Below are positions 37,889 to 46,205 of a stretch of 64,000 nucleotides of DNA, piece after piece. The notes beneath the pieces were generated by a model. That model was given only the letters and a program-made list of their open reading frames with translations. It was not told where the DNA came from and ran no database searches. Position 1 is the first letter of the stretch, and each line of letters starts with the position of its first letter. This stretch comes from JBFHFS01 sp041583495 (GTDB lineage Bacteria; Bacteroidota; Bacteroidia; Bacteroidales; Marinilabiliaceae): contig JBFHFS010000019.1 in assembly GCA_041583495.1 (NCBI GenBank), forward strand, positions 1 to 64,000, in the 5' to 3' direction. Both the position numbers and the translations under genes were made by a program.

Positions 37889-39097
37889 TTAACCCACATC
37901 CAACTGCCCTTTATTTACCTTATTAAATATTTTAAGATGGTTACCCATAACCTTAGTAAAGCCAATAATATCATCGCCCGTCCAGGCTTTACTCACTTCG
38001 CCGTAGTCACCAAACCCGCTTTTCATCAAATCGTGAGGCGACTCAATACCCTTCATCTCAAACCGGTAGGGCAAGAGATTAATAAATACTTTCCCCGAAA
38101 CGTTGGTTTGGGTACTCTCCAGAAATGCTTCTATATCTCTCATCACCGGCTCTAGGTACTGAGCTTCGTGAAGGAGCATACCATACCAATTGGCTAACTG
38201 TTCCTTCCAGTACAATTGCCACTTAGTAAGAGTGTGTTTCTCAAGGAGATGGTGTGCTTTAATAATCAACAAGGGGGCTGCAGCTTCGAAACCCACCCGG
38301 CCTTTAATGCCAATAATGGTGTCGCCCACATGAATATCACGACCGATAGCATAGGCCTCGCCAAGGGCTTCAACCTTACGGATAGCATCTACTGTATTTT
38401 CAAAGAGTTGCCCATTAACCCCTTTAAGCTCCCCTTTCACAAATTCGAGAACCAGTTCTTCGCTGCCTTCTTTTTGGAGCTTGCTAGGATAAGCCTCTTC
38501 GGGAAGCGCCTTATCAGAGGTAAGCGTCTCTTGTCCGCCCACACTGGTTCCCCACAGGCCTTTATTAATGGAATAGGCCATCTTGGTCCAATCCTTCTTT
38601 ACACCATAACTCTTCAGGTATTCAATCTCTTCGGCACGCGAGAGGTTTTGATCGCGAATGGGTGTTAAGACTTGTATTTCAGGGGCAAGAATTTGAAAGG
38701 TCAGATCGAAACGAATCTGATCGTTTCCCGCACCCGTGCTTCCATGAGCAATATATCCGGCGCCAATCTTGCGGGCATAATCGACAATGGCCAGGGCCTG
38801 AAAGATACGTTCGGAAGAAACAGATAAGGGATAAGTATTATTTTTAAGAATATCGCCATAAACCATATACCGAATGCAGTTACGGTAATACGAATCGGTA
38901 ACATCCAGAGTGGTATGCTCGGTCACTCCCAGATCGTAGGCGCCTTTTTCGATATCGATCAACTCATCACTGGAAAAGCCTCCGGTATTGGCAATGGCCG
39001 AATAAACCTCCAGGTTTTTTTCGTTTTTCAGGTACTTTACACAATACGAGGTATCCAAACCTCCGCTAAAAGCTAAAACAACTTTATTATTTTTCAT
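37889..39097 (-). CDS. argG: argininosuccinate synthase
   Basis: Joins citrulline and aspartate with ATP. The PP-loop is AFSGGLDTSYCVKYL; other visible stretches are IAHGSTGAGNDQIRFD and TPIRDQNLSR. Length 402 aa. It is separated from the GNAT gene upstream by 132 bp but is otherwise close to argC, so it is probably part of the argR operon. Confidence 0.95.
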   Translation of the reverse strand: MKNNKVVLAFSGGLDTSYCVKYLKNEKNLEVYSAIANTGGFSSDELIDIEKGAYDLGVTEHTTLDVTDSYYRNCIRYMVYGDILKNNTYPLSVSSERIFQALAIVDYARKIGAGYIAHGSTGAGNDQIRFDLTFQILAPEIQVLTPIRDQNLSRAEEIEYLKSYGVKKDWTKMAYSINKGLWGTSVGGQETLTSDKALPEEAYPSKLQKEGSEELVLEFVKGELKGVNGQLFENTVDAIRKVEALGEAYAIGRDIHVGDTIIGIKGRVGFEAAAPLLIIKAHHLLEKHTLTKWQLYWKEQLANWYGMLLHEAQYLEPVMRDIEAFLESTQTNVSGKVFINLLPYRFEMKGIESPHDLMKSGFGDYGEVSKAWTGDDIIGFTKVMGNHLKIFNKVNKGQLDVG

Positions 39098-39229
39098 CTA
39101 AATAAAAATTTTCCTGCTCTTTTTGAGAGCGAATTAATTTTAGAGACCTAACCATCTAACGGGAACTGAATCCTCAAGAGACAACCGGTCCATGAGAGAT
39201 ATGGTCTAAAATACAACAAGACTCTGAAC

Positions 39230-39934
39230 CTATATGGCAAGCAAGCCAGCCAGAATCTTCAAGAATGACTTTTTGGTTTTTCCTTCACTTTTTTTCTTTG
39301 CGCGTTTGGCCGATCCATTTAAAAATACCGACTGCTTGAACCTCAGCCAACGTCCATAAACTTTAAGTCTGCCCTGTGGCAGGGGTTTGGGCTTTTCCTC
39401 CACCGCAGGGTCGTAAAGCATGCCTGTACAGAGGCAATGCTTTCGATTGGTCCGGGTTAGAATATCGAAATTCACACAGCTCTGGCAACCCTTCCAGAAG
39501 TCCTCATCATCGGTCAACTCCGAAAAGGTAACGGGTTTATAACCCATATTCGAGTTGATCTTCATCACGGCCAGCCCGGTGGTAAGGCCAAAAAGCTTTG
39601 CATTCGGGAAGCGCTTTCTCGAAAGATCAAAGGCTTTTCGTTTAATCTTCTTGGCCAATCCATGGCCCCGGAATTCATCCACTACAATCAACCCCGAGTT
39701 GGCCACAAACTTATCATGCCCCCAACTTTCGATGTAACAAAAACCGGCAAACACCTCCCCTTTCAGGGCAATGATGGCTTTTCCCTCCTCAATTTTAAGC
39801 CTGATATATTCAGGACTTCTTTTAGCAATACCGGTGCCTCTGACTTTGGCGGCGTTGGAAATGGTTTCCAATATCACATCCACATAAGAGAGATGGGCCG
39901 AAGATGCTATCGTTATGGATATCTCCTGTTCCAT
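39230..39934 (-). CDS. GNAT acyltransferase, probable N-acylglutamate synthase
   Basis: GNAT-fold acyltransferase of 234 aa with the acyl-CoA loop EFRGHGLAKKI (residues 87-97). It sits second in the arginine operon, right after argR, where no ArgA or ArgJ is found in the window. In Bacteroides a gene at this place has been linked genetically to N-acylglutamate formation; I recall this and cannot check it. An unusual C-terminal part follows: Cys150-x2-Cys153, Cys167-x-Cys169, a possible metal site, then a basic tail. It would provide the first step with succinyl-CoA or acetyl-CoA. Confidence 0.8.
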   Translation of the reverse strand: MEQEISITIASSAHLSYVDVILETISNAAKVRGTGIAKRSPEYIRLKIEEGKAIIALKGEVFAGFCYIESWGHDKFVANSGLIVVDEFRGHGLAKKIKRKAFDLSRKRFPNAKLFGLTTGLAVMKINSNMGYKPVTFSELTDDEDFWKGCQSCVNFDILTRTNRKHCLCTGMLYDPAVEEKPKPLPQGRLKVYGRWLRFKQSVFLNGSAKRAKKKSEGKTKKSFLKILAGLLAI

Positions 39935-39949
39935 TATAATAAAACTAAT

Positions 39950-40429
39950 TTATACAAGTTTGTTTTTCAGCCCGGGCATAAAAAGCGACAGGGCAATAAT
40001 CACATCCGGTCTGGATACACCTTCCCGGCTAATCAGCAGGATGGTATCGTCACCGGCAATGGTACCCAGCACTTCGTAGGGCTCCTGGCTATCGATGATA
40101 GAGGCAATACTATTGGCAAAGCCAGGCCTGGTCCGGATCACAGCCATGGGTCCGGAAAATTCAATCGAATCAATGGCACTTACCGGAAAGGCATCAACCA
40201 CCGCGCGGGGCTCTTCCTTTTCGGTTTCTTCGGGCAACATATAAACGTAGTCCCCCCCCAACCCAGGCTGCTTGGCTACCTTAAGGGCTTTAAGGTCCCT
40301 CGAAAGCGTGGCCTGAGTGGTAGAAAAGCCCTGCCTTTCGAGCAATGCAAGAAGCTCTTCCTGGTTACCCACCTTATGGTTAGCGACCAACTCACGGATC
40401 ACATTTAAGCGTTGCGTTTTAACTTTCAT
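39950..40429 (-). CDS. argR: arginine repressor ArgR
   Basis: Hexameric arginine-responsive DNA-binding repressor. The N-terminal winged-helix region spans RLNVIRELVANHKVGNQEEL and TQATLSRDLKALKV; the C-terminal oligomerisation and arginine-binding domain includes GTIAGDDTILLISR. The start at 40429 gives 159 aa. It is first in the leftward arginine operon, and ARG-box-like sites lie on its own promoter. Confidence 0.94.
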   Translation of the reverse strand: MKVKTQRLNVIRELVANHKVGNQEELLALLERQGFSTTQATLSRDLKALKVAKQPGLGGDYVYMLPEETEKEEPRAVVDAFPVSAIDSIEFSGPMAVIRTRPGFANSIASIIDSQEPYEVLGTIAGDDTILLISREGVSRPDVIIALSLFMPGLKNKLV

Positions 40430-40440
40430 AAATAGCAATT

Positions 40441-40458
40441 ATCGAATAAATATTCATT
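40441..40458. promoter_or_regulatory. ARG-box-like operator 1
   Basis: Reads ATCGAATAAATATTCATT. By eye it matches about 13 of 18 positions of the B. subtilis ARG consensus as I remember it (CATGAATAAAAATKCAAK), and it has the GAATa/tATTC symmetry of E. coli boxes. It lies between the predicted argR transcription start and the argR ATG. Confidence 0.6.
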
Positions 40459-40466
40459 GCAGGGGG

Positions 40467-40496
40467 CAAATTTATACATAAAAATGAATAACCAAA
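40467..40496 (-). promoter_or_regulatory. promoter of the argR-arginine operon
   Basis: Minus-strand TTTG (40496-40493), 18-nt spacer, TAAATTTG (40474-40467), about 40 nt before the argR ATG. ARG-box 2 fills its spacer and ARG-box 1 lies just downstream, an ideal layout for repression. Confidence 0.6.
40473..40490. promoter_or_regulatory. ARG-box-like operator 2
   Basis: Reads TATACATAAAAATGAATA, about 12 of 18 positions of the same consensus. Centre-to-centre distance from operator 1 is 32 bp, about three helical turns, as for paired ArgR sites. It lies within the spacer of the argR promoter. Confidence 0.5.
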
Positions 40497-40579
40497 GCCT
40501 AAATACCTTTTTTTTGCATTTTTTTCAGCCCCCACAAAAAACCACAATACCTATCCCAACCCAACAAAAAAGGGCATAA

Positions 40580-40634
40580 AGATGCTCTATTTCTTTTTTT
40601 TCCGGTGAAAAAATATACAAAAACAGGAGCATCT
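40580..40634 (+). promoter_or_regulatory. nested inverted repeat upstream of carB
   Basis: Perfect outer 8-bp arms AGATGCTC (40580-40587) and GAGCATCT (40627-40634) enclose an inner TTTTTTC...GAAAAAA stem. It lies upstream of the candidate carB -7 element, so it may be an operator region or, if transcription starts further upstream, a leader structure. Confidence 0.35.
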
Positions 40635-40658
40635 ATATGGCTGTTAAAAAAGATAATG

Positions 40659-40666
40659 TACCTTTG
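40659..40666 (+). promoter_or_regulatory. candidate -7 element of carB
   Basis: TACCTTTG fits TAnnTTTG and would start transcription near 40673, upstream of the ATG at 40718 but downstream of an earlier in-frame ATG at 40637. No clear TTTG lies at -33. It supports the shorter CarB. Confidence 0.4.
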
Positions 40667-40717
40667 TATCCCGGAGAAAAACAGTGCGTTCCACCGCTAA
40701 ATTTTAATACATTTACG

Positions 40718-43700
40718 ATGAAGAAGGATATACAAAAGGTTGTTATTCTGGGGTCGGGAGCCCTAAAAATAGGTGAAGCAGGGGAATTTGATTATTCCGG
40801 ATCACAAGCTCTAAAAGCTTTAAAGGAAGAAGGCATAACCACCGTCCTGATTAACCCCAATATTGCTACCGTACAAACCTCGGAGCAAATTGCGGACAAA
40901 ATCTATTTTCTACCTGTGACCCCTTTCTTTGTCGAACAGGTGATTAAGAAAGAAAACCCTGAGGGAATCCTTTTGGCCTTTGGTGGTCAAACCGCACTTA
41001 ATTGCGGAATCCAACTATTTGAACAAGGCATTCTGGAGAAATACAACCTGGAAGTTTTAGGCACCCCCATTCAGTCGATTATCGACACCGAGGACCGGGA
41101 GATATTTGCCAACAAACTGGGGGAAATAGATGTTAAGACGCCCCGAAGCATGGCGGTCACCTCCGTAAAAGATGCCATTACGGCCGCCGATAAATTGGGT
41201 TATCCCCTTATTATCAGGGCCGCCTATACTCTTGGTGGAATGGGTAGTGGTTTTTGCGCCAACAAACAGGAGTTGATCAACCGTGCTGAGAATGCTTTTT
41301 CCTACTCCAATCAGATTTTAGTAGAAGAATCGCTGAAAGGCTGGAAAGAGATTGAATATGAGGTGGTTCGCGACTGTTACAACAACTGTATCACGGTTTG
41401 TAACATGGAGAACTTCGACCCGCTGGGCATCCACACCGGAGAAAGTATTGTTGTTGCGCCTTCTCAAACATTAACCAACTCGGAATACCACAAACTCAGG
41501 GAACTGGCCATAAAAATTATCCGTCACATCGGGGTCGTTGGAGAGTGTAATGTACAATATGCCCTCGACCCGTTCTCCGAAGACTACCGGGTAATTGAGG
41601 TAAACGCCCGTTTATCCCGTTCCAGTGCCCTGGCCTCCAAGGCAACCGGTTACCCGCTGGCCTTCGTAGCCGCCAAGCTGGGCCTGGGATATGGTCTCTT
41701 TGAGCTAAAAAATTCGGTCACCAAAACCACGCCGGCCTTTTTTGAGCCGGCCCTGGATTACATCGTCTGTAAAATTCCACGCTGGGATTTAAATAAATTT
41801 TCGGGCGTCTCCAAGCAAATTGGTTCCAGCATGAAGAGTGTCGGGGAAATCATGTCGATTGGACGCACCTTCGAAGAAGCAATCCAAAAAGGGTTACGCA
41901 TGGTTGGTCAGGGCATGCATGGTTTTGTTGCCAATCCGCCCCTCAAAGACATGGATCTGCGCAACGAGCTGGCCAACCCCACCGACCTGCGCATCTTTGC
42001 CATTTCGGATGCCATGCAACAAGGGATGTCGGTTGAAGAGATTCATGATCTGACCAAAATAGACCTGTGGTTTCTCTATAAGCTGAAAAACATCATCGAC
42101 CTAAAAGAAGATCTGACAAAACACCATACACTCAACACCTTACCCGACGAATCTCTGCTGAGGGCCAAGCAAATGGGCTTTTCCGACTTTCAGATTGCCC
42201 GCCTCATACTAAACCCCGCCTCCCTGGAGATGGAAGTAGGGATGCAAAAGGTTCGTCAACACCGCAAAGAGCATAATATCCTGCCCATTGTAAAACAGAT
42301 TGATACCATGGCGGGCGAGTTTCCCGCAAAAATCAATTACCTGTATATGACCTACAATGGCACCAGCCATGATGTGGAGTTTGAGCAGGACGGACGTTCT
42401 GTAGTGGTATTGGGATCAGGGGCCTATCGCATCGGCTCGAGTGTTGAGTTTGACTGGTGCAGCGTTAATGCCATCGACACGGTAAACAAGAATGGTTATC
42501 GTTCGGTTATGATCAACTACAACCCCGAAACGGTCAGCACCGATTACGATGTATGCGACCGTCTCTTTTTTGATGAGTTGTCGCTGGAACGCGTTCTGGA
42601 CATCACGGATCTCGAGAAACCCAAAGGGGTAATTGTTTCGGTGGGGGGCCAGATACCCAACAACCTGGCCATGCGTCTGCACCGGGCTCAGGTACCCATC
42701 CTGGGGACTTCACCCATTGACATCGACCGGGCCGAAAACCGACAAAAATTTTCCTCGCTTCTGGATGAGCTCTCCATTGATCAGCCACGCTGGAACGAGC
42801 TCACCTCGGTTGAAGACATCTATACTTTTGTTGAGGAAGTTAACTTCCCTGTTCTGGTCAGACCCTCCTATGTGCTTTCAGGAGCCGCCATGAACGTAGT
42901 TTCCAACAAGGATGAGCTGGAACATTTCCTGGAATTGGCCGCCAATGTTTCCAAGCAATACCCGGTAGTGGTCTCCGAATTTATAGAGCAGGCCAAAGAG
43001 ATTGAAGTAGACGCCGTAGCCAGAGACGGAGAATTAATCGCCTATGCCATTTCGGAGCATATTGAATTTGCGGGGGTCCATTCAGGTGATGCCACCATTG
43101 TTTTCCCACCCCAGAAACTATACATCGAAACCATCAGGCGGGTAAAACGTATTTCCAGGAAAATTGCCAAGGCACTCAATATTTCAGGTCCATTCAACAT
43201 GCAGTTGTTGGCCAAGGACAACGACTTGAAAGTTATAGAGTGTAACCTAAGGGCCTCCCGGAGTTTCCCGTTTGTGTCCAAGGTTTTAAAAGTAAATCTG
43301 GTAGATATTGCTACCAGAGTTATGCTGGGCCTCCCCGTTGAAAAACCCAACAAGAACCTCTTTGAGTTGGATTATGTGGGCATCAAGGCACCCCAGTTCT
43401 CCTTTTCACGTTTGTTAAAGGCCGACCCGGTATTGGGTGTAGATATGTCTTCGACCGGAGAGGTTGGCTGTATTGGCGACAATTATTACGATGCCGTGCT
43501 TCAATCGATGCTGGCGGTAGGGTATCGGATTCCGAAAAAGAACATCCTGATCTCTTCAGGGCCTCTTCGAAGCAAGCTGGAGATGCTCAACAGCGCCCGC
43601 ATGCTGGCCGACCGTCACTACAACCTGTTTGCAACGGCAGGCACCCATAAATTCTTTGCTGAGAATGGCATCGAGTCCACCCTGTTGCACTGGCCCGATG

Positions 43701-43942
43701 AGCCCGACAAGCAGCCCAATACCATGGAATATCTGCGAGAGAAGAAAATTGACTTAGTGGTAAATATCCCCAAAAACCTTTCAAAGGATGAGTTGAGGAA
43801 CGGCTATCAAATCAGACGCAACTCCATCGACTTTAATATTCCCCTTATCACCAACGCCCGGCTGGCCAGCGCCTTCATCTATGCTTTTTGTAAGATGAAG
43901 ATTGAAGATATTTCAATCAAGAGCTGGGACGAGTACAAATAG
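40718..43942 (+). CDS. carB: carbamoyl-phosphate synthase large subunit
   Basis: Makes carbamoyl phosphate from bicarbonate, ATP and CarA-derived ammonia for arginine and pyrimidines. Two homologous ATP-grasp halves are seen: the first begins VVILGSGALKIGEAGEFDYSG, the second VVVLGSGAYRIGSSVEFDWC. An oligomerisation domain lies between them and a C-terminal MGS-like allosteric domain follows (LFATAGTHKFFAENGI). Start at 40718 gives 1074 aa, matching the family; the earlier ATG adds 27 residues without similarity. It is separate from carA and divergent from argR. Confidence 0.95.
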   Translation: MKKDIQKVVILGSGALKIGEAGEFDYSGSQALKALKEEGITTVLINPNIATVQTSEQIADKIYFLPVTPFFVEQVIKKENPEGILLAFGGQTALNCGIQLFEQGILEKYNLEVLGTPIQSIIDTEDREIFANKLGEIDVKTPRSMAVTSVKDAITAADKLGYPLIIRAAYTLGGMGSGFCANKQELINRAENAFSYSNQILVEESLKGWKEIEYEVVRDCYNNCITVCNMENFDPLGIHTGESIVVAPSQTLTNSEYHKLRELAIKIIRHIGVVGECNVQYALDPFSEDYRVIEVNARLSRSSALASKATGYPLAFVAAKLGLGYGLFELKNSVTKTTPAFFEPALDYIVCKIPRWDLNKFSGVSKQIGSSMKSVGEIMSIGRTFEEAIQKGLRMVGQGMHGFVANPPLKDMDLRNELANPTDLRIFAISDAMQQGMSVEEIHDLTKIDLWFLYKLKNIIDLKEDLTKHHTLNTLPDESLLRAKQMGFSDFQIARLILNPASLEMEVGMQKVRQHRKEHNILPIVKQIDTMAGEFPAKINYLYMTYNGTSHDVEFEQDGRSVVVLGSGAYRIGSSVEFDWCSVNAIDTVNKNGYRSVMINYNPETVSTDYDVCDRLFFDELSLERVLDITDLEKPKGVIVSVGGQIPNNLAMRLHRAQVPILGTSPIDIDRAENRQKFSSLLDELSIDQPRWNELTSVEDIYTFVEEVNFPVLVRPSYVLSGAAMNVVSNKDELEHFLELAANVSKQYPVVVSEFIEQAKEIEVDAVARDGELIAYAISEHIEFAGVHSGDATIVFPPQKLYIETIRRVKRISRKIAKALNISGPFNMQLLAKDNDLKVIECNLRASRSFPFVSKVLKVNLVDIATRVMLGLPVEKPNKNLFELDYVGIKAPQFSFSRLLKADPVLGVDMSSTGEVGCIGDNYYDAVLQSMLAVGYRIPKKNILISSGPLRSKLEMLNSARMLADRHYNLFATAGTHKFFAENGIESTLLHWPDEPDKQPNTMEYLREKKIDLVVNIPKNLSKDELRNGYQIRRNSIDFNIPLITNARLASAFIYAFCKMKIEDISIKSWDEYK

Positions 43943-43991
43943 TACCGGACCTTAAAGCCCCGGATACCGGGATTGCTTATTAACCCCTATA

Positions 43992-44029
43992 AACACAAAG
44001 AACCGGTCAAATGACCGGTTCTTTGTGTT
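43992..44029. terminator. perfect 18-bp palindrome at carB/DUF2721 3' ends
   Basis: AACACAAAGAACCGGTCA and its exact complement flank a 2-nt loop. It lies 50 bp after carB and overlaps the stop codon of the convergent DUF2721 gene. There is no long T-run, so termination is plausible but not certain. Confidence 0.55.
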
Positions 44030-44414
44030 CCATATCGCTGAGTTGGATATCCAGCGCTCTTACCGAAATCTGGATCTCACGAACCGATAGGGCCAGTGAG
44101 AGGAGAAGCAACAACAGGGCGACACCGAAAATGACCTCGGCAAAAGTTCGCCACTGCACGTAAAGCATAAACATACACAATACACACAGCAGAAGGCTGC
44201 TGATCCCCAGTATCTGCATGGATCGGGTTAACACCAAACGCTGACGCAGGTTTTTTATCTGCCCAAGCAACAGAGGACTGGGATCTGACTTTAATCGCTC
44301 ATGAAGGCCTCTTACAACGGCGGCATAGGCCAAAAACCGGTTGGTATAGGCCAGCAGGAGCAACGAAATGGCCGAAAAAAGAAGGGCCGGGGTGGTGAGT
44401 GTCAGTTGCTCCAT
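44007..44414 (-). CDS. DUF2721 membrane protein
   Basis: Small 135-aa inner-membrane protein of the DUF2721 family, opening LTTPALLFSAISLLLLAYTNRF. There are about three hydrophobic segments (residues 8-26, 68-88, 92-112) and a charged cytoplasmic stretch between the first two. The start at 44414 is only 4 bp from the end of the betaine-binding protein gene, so it is the last gene of the porin-opu operon. Function unknown; context suggests an accessory role in osmoprotectant uptake. Confidence 0.75.
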   Translation of the reverse strand: MEQLTLTTPALLFSAISLLLLAYTNRFLAYAAVVRGLHERLKSDPSPLLLGQIKNLRQRLVLTRSMQILGISSLLLCVLCMFMLYVQWRTFAEVIFGVALLLLLLSLALSVREIQISVRALDIQLSDMEHKEPVI

Positions 44415-44418
44415 AACG

Positions 44419-45288
44419 CTATTTCTTAGGTTCGGCAGGCCACCAGCTATCCACCAGGGCTTTATTATTTTGATACCACTTCTCAACCTCCACCAAACGA
44501 TCGGTACTTTCAAGAACAATATCAATCAACTCATACAATTTATCTTCCTGAATCTCAAAGTTGTTAAAGAAGGTGGCCAATTCAGGGAAATCTGCTTTAA
44601 ATCCTTTTCGTGCCACCACCTTACACTCATCGAGTGGATAAATCCCTTTGGGATCTTCCAGATATTTCAAGTCGTACTGAGACCATTTCAAATGAGGTTT
44701 CCAGGCGGTAATAGCGATCCACTCCTTTGCCGCATAAGCTTTTCGCAAGGCAGCCAGCATTGCGGGCTCCGAGGAAGTGACCTGATTAAAGTCCAGGCTA
44801 TACTCTTCAATAACCTTTTCGGTTTTGGCATGAATGCCCGAACCACTATCAATCCCTATTATTTTGCCTTCAAACTTATCAGCATTTTGGTTTAATTCCG
44901 CAATAGAGTTGATGGTAACATAGGTTGGAACGGCCAAACCAGTGGTCGCATCACCGAAAGAAGTTCCCAGAATCTCTATATCTTTTCCAAACCGATCCCA
45001 ATAAGCCGCATGCGTATTAGGCAGCCAGGCATCCACAAATACATCCCCATCGCCTTTGGCCAAAGAAGCATAAATTGGACCCGGATCGATGGCTTTTATT
45101 TTCACCACATAACCGTGCTCCTCGAGTGCCACCTTTGCCAAATGGGTCATGGCAATACCTTCGGCCCAGTTGGCATAAAGCATTGAGATCTCCTTTTCAT
45201 TTTTAGGGCCCGCGCAGGAAGCCCCCACCATCGATAATATTAGCGCAAAAGCCAAAGGCTTAAAATAATTCCGAAATTTAAATTTCAT
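44419..45288 (-). CDS. opuAC: glycine betaine ABC transporter substrate-binding lipoprotein
   Basis: Periplasmic OpuAC/ProX-type binding protein. The lipobox is VGASC near residue 23, reached only if the ATG at 45288 is used. Trp residues that build an aromatic ligand cage in the family are visible in YANWAEG, WLPNTHAAYW and AWKPHLKW. At 289 aa it is full length. Ligand is probably glycine betaine or a related quaternary amine. Confidence 0.9.
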   Translation of the reverse strand: MKFKFRNYFKPLAFALILSMVGASCAGPKNEKEISMLYANWAEGIAMTHLAKVALEEHGYVVKIKAIDPGPIYASLAKGDGDVFVDAWLPNTHAAYWDRFGKDIEILGTSFGDATTGLAVPTYVTINSIAELNQNADKFEGKIIGIDSGSGIHAKTEKVIEEYSLDFNQVTSSEPAMLAALRKAYAAKEWIAITAWKPHLKWSQYDLKYLEDPKGIYPLDECKVVARKGFKADFPELATFFNNFEIQEDKLYELIDIVLESTDRLVEVEKWYQNNKALVDSWWPAEPKK

Positions 45289-45328
45289 AATATGATTTTT
45301 TCTAAAGTTAATAAAAATGAGGCTCTTC

Positions 45329-46204
45329 CTATTTCTTCCGGCCAAAATTGCCAATGGCCTGAGTGGTTCGGTCGAGAATGATGGCCAGAATAACAATTCC
45401 CAGCCCCGACTCAAAACCAAGCCCCACCCTGGCTTGGGTAACTCCCTGATACACAACCTGACCAAGGCCATCCGCGCCCACCATGGAGGCGATCACCACC
45501 ATGGAAAGGGAAAGCATGATCACCTGGTTTAGTCCCGCCAGAATGGTGGGCATCGCCAGAGGGATTTGAACTTTATACAGCAACTGTTTCCGTGTGCTGC
45601 CAAACGATTGAGCGGCTTCTACCACCTCTTTGGGAACGCCACGGATTCCCAGGCTGGTAAGTCTCACGGCGGGAGGTAAGGAAAACACAACCGTCGCGAT
45701 CACTCCGGGCACATCTCCCACGTTAAAAAACAAAATAGCCGGAATAAGGTAAACAAACGCGGGCATGGTCTGCATAAAGTCCAGTATAGGCCGGAGAATT
45801 TTATTCACCCTTTCACTTCGGGCGGCCCAAATACCCAGAGGGATTCCTATTAAAAGAGAGACAAATGTAGAGGCCAGCACCAGGGCCAGGGTTTGCATCG
45901 TCTCTTCCCAATACCCCATCCAGGTAAGCAACAGCAACCCCAGAATGGTAAATACAGCTATGCCGATGGAATTAATAAACGGTTTCCTTTTAAACCCGGA
46001 TTTAAAACCACCTGACTTCACAAAATAAGCAATTGCCGCAAGTATCAGGATCATAACCCAAAAGGGCGGGCCCAACAATACCGACTGCAAAAAAGAGATT
46101 ATGGCTCCGATAACATCCGAAACACCATCCAGAAAAGGGGCTGCTTTTTGGGTAAATTTGTCCAGCCCCAATTCCACGTACTGCCCAATATCTAATTTTT
46201 CCAT
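45329..46204 (-). CDS. opuAB: glycine betaine ABC transporter permease
   Basis: ProW/OpuAB-type inner-membrane permease of 291 aa with about six to seven hydrophobic segments. The ATPase-docking EAA loop is EAAQSFGSTRKQLLYKV. The long N-terminal amphipathic region (IGQYVELGLDKFTQ) is usual. It begins one base after the ATPase stop and precedes the binding-protein gene by 40 bp. Confidence 0.92.
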   Translation of the reverse strand: MEKLDIGQYVELGLDKFTQKAAPFLDGVSDVIGAIISFLQSVLLGPPFWVMILILAAIAYFVKSGGFKSGFKRKPFINSIGIAVFTILGLLLLTWMGYWEETMQTLALVLASTFVSLLIGIPLGIWAARSERVNKILRPILDFMQTMPAFVYLIPAILFFNVGDVPGVIATVVFSLPPAVRLTSLGIRGVPKEVVEAAQSFGSTRKQLLYKVQIPLAMPTILAGLNQVIMLSLSMVVIASMVGADGLGQVVYQGVTQARVGLGFESGLGIVILAIILDRTTQAIGNFGRKK

Positions 46205-46205
46205 G

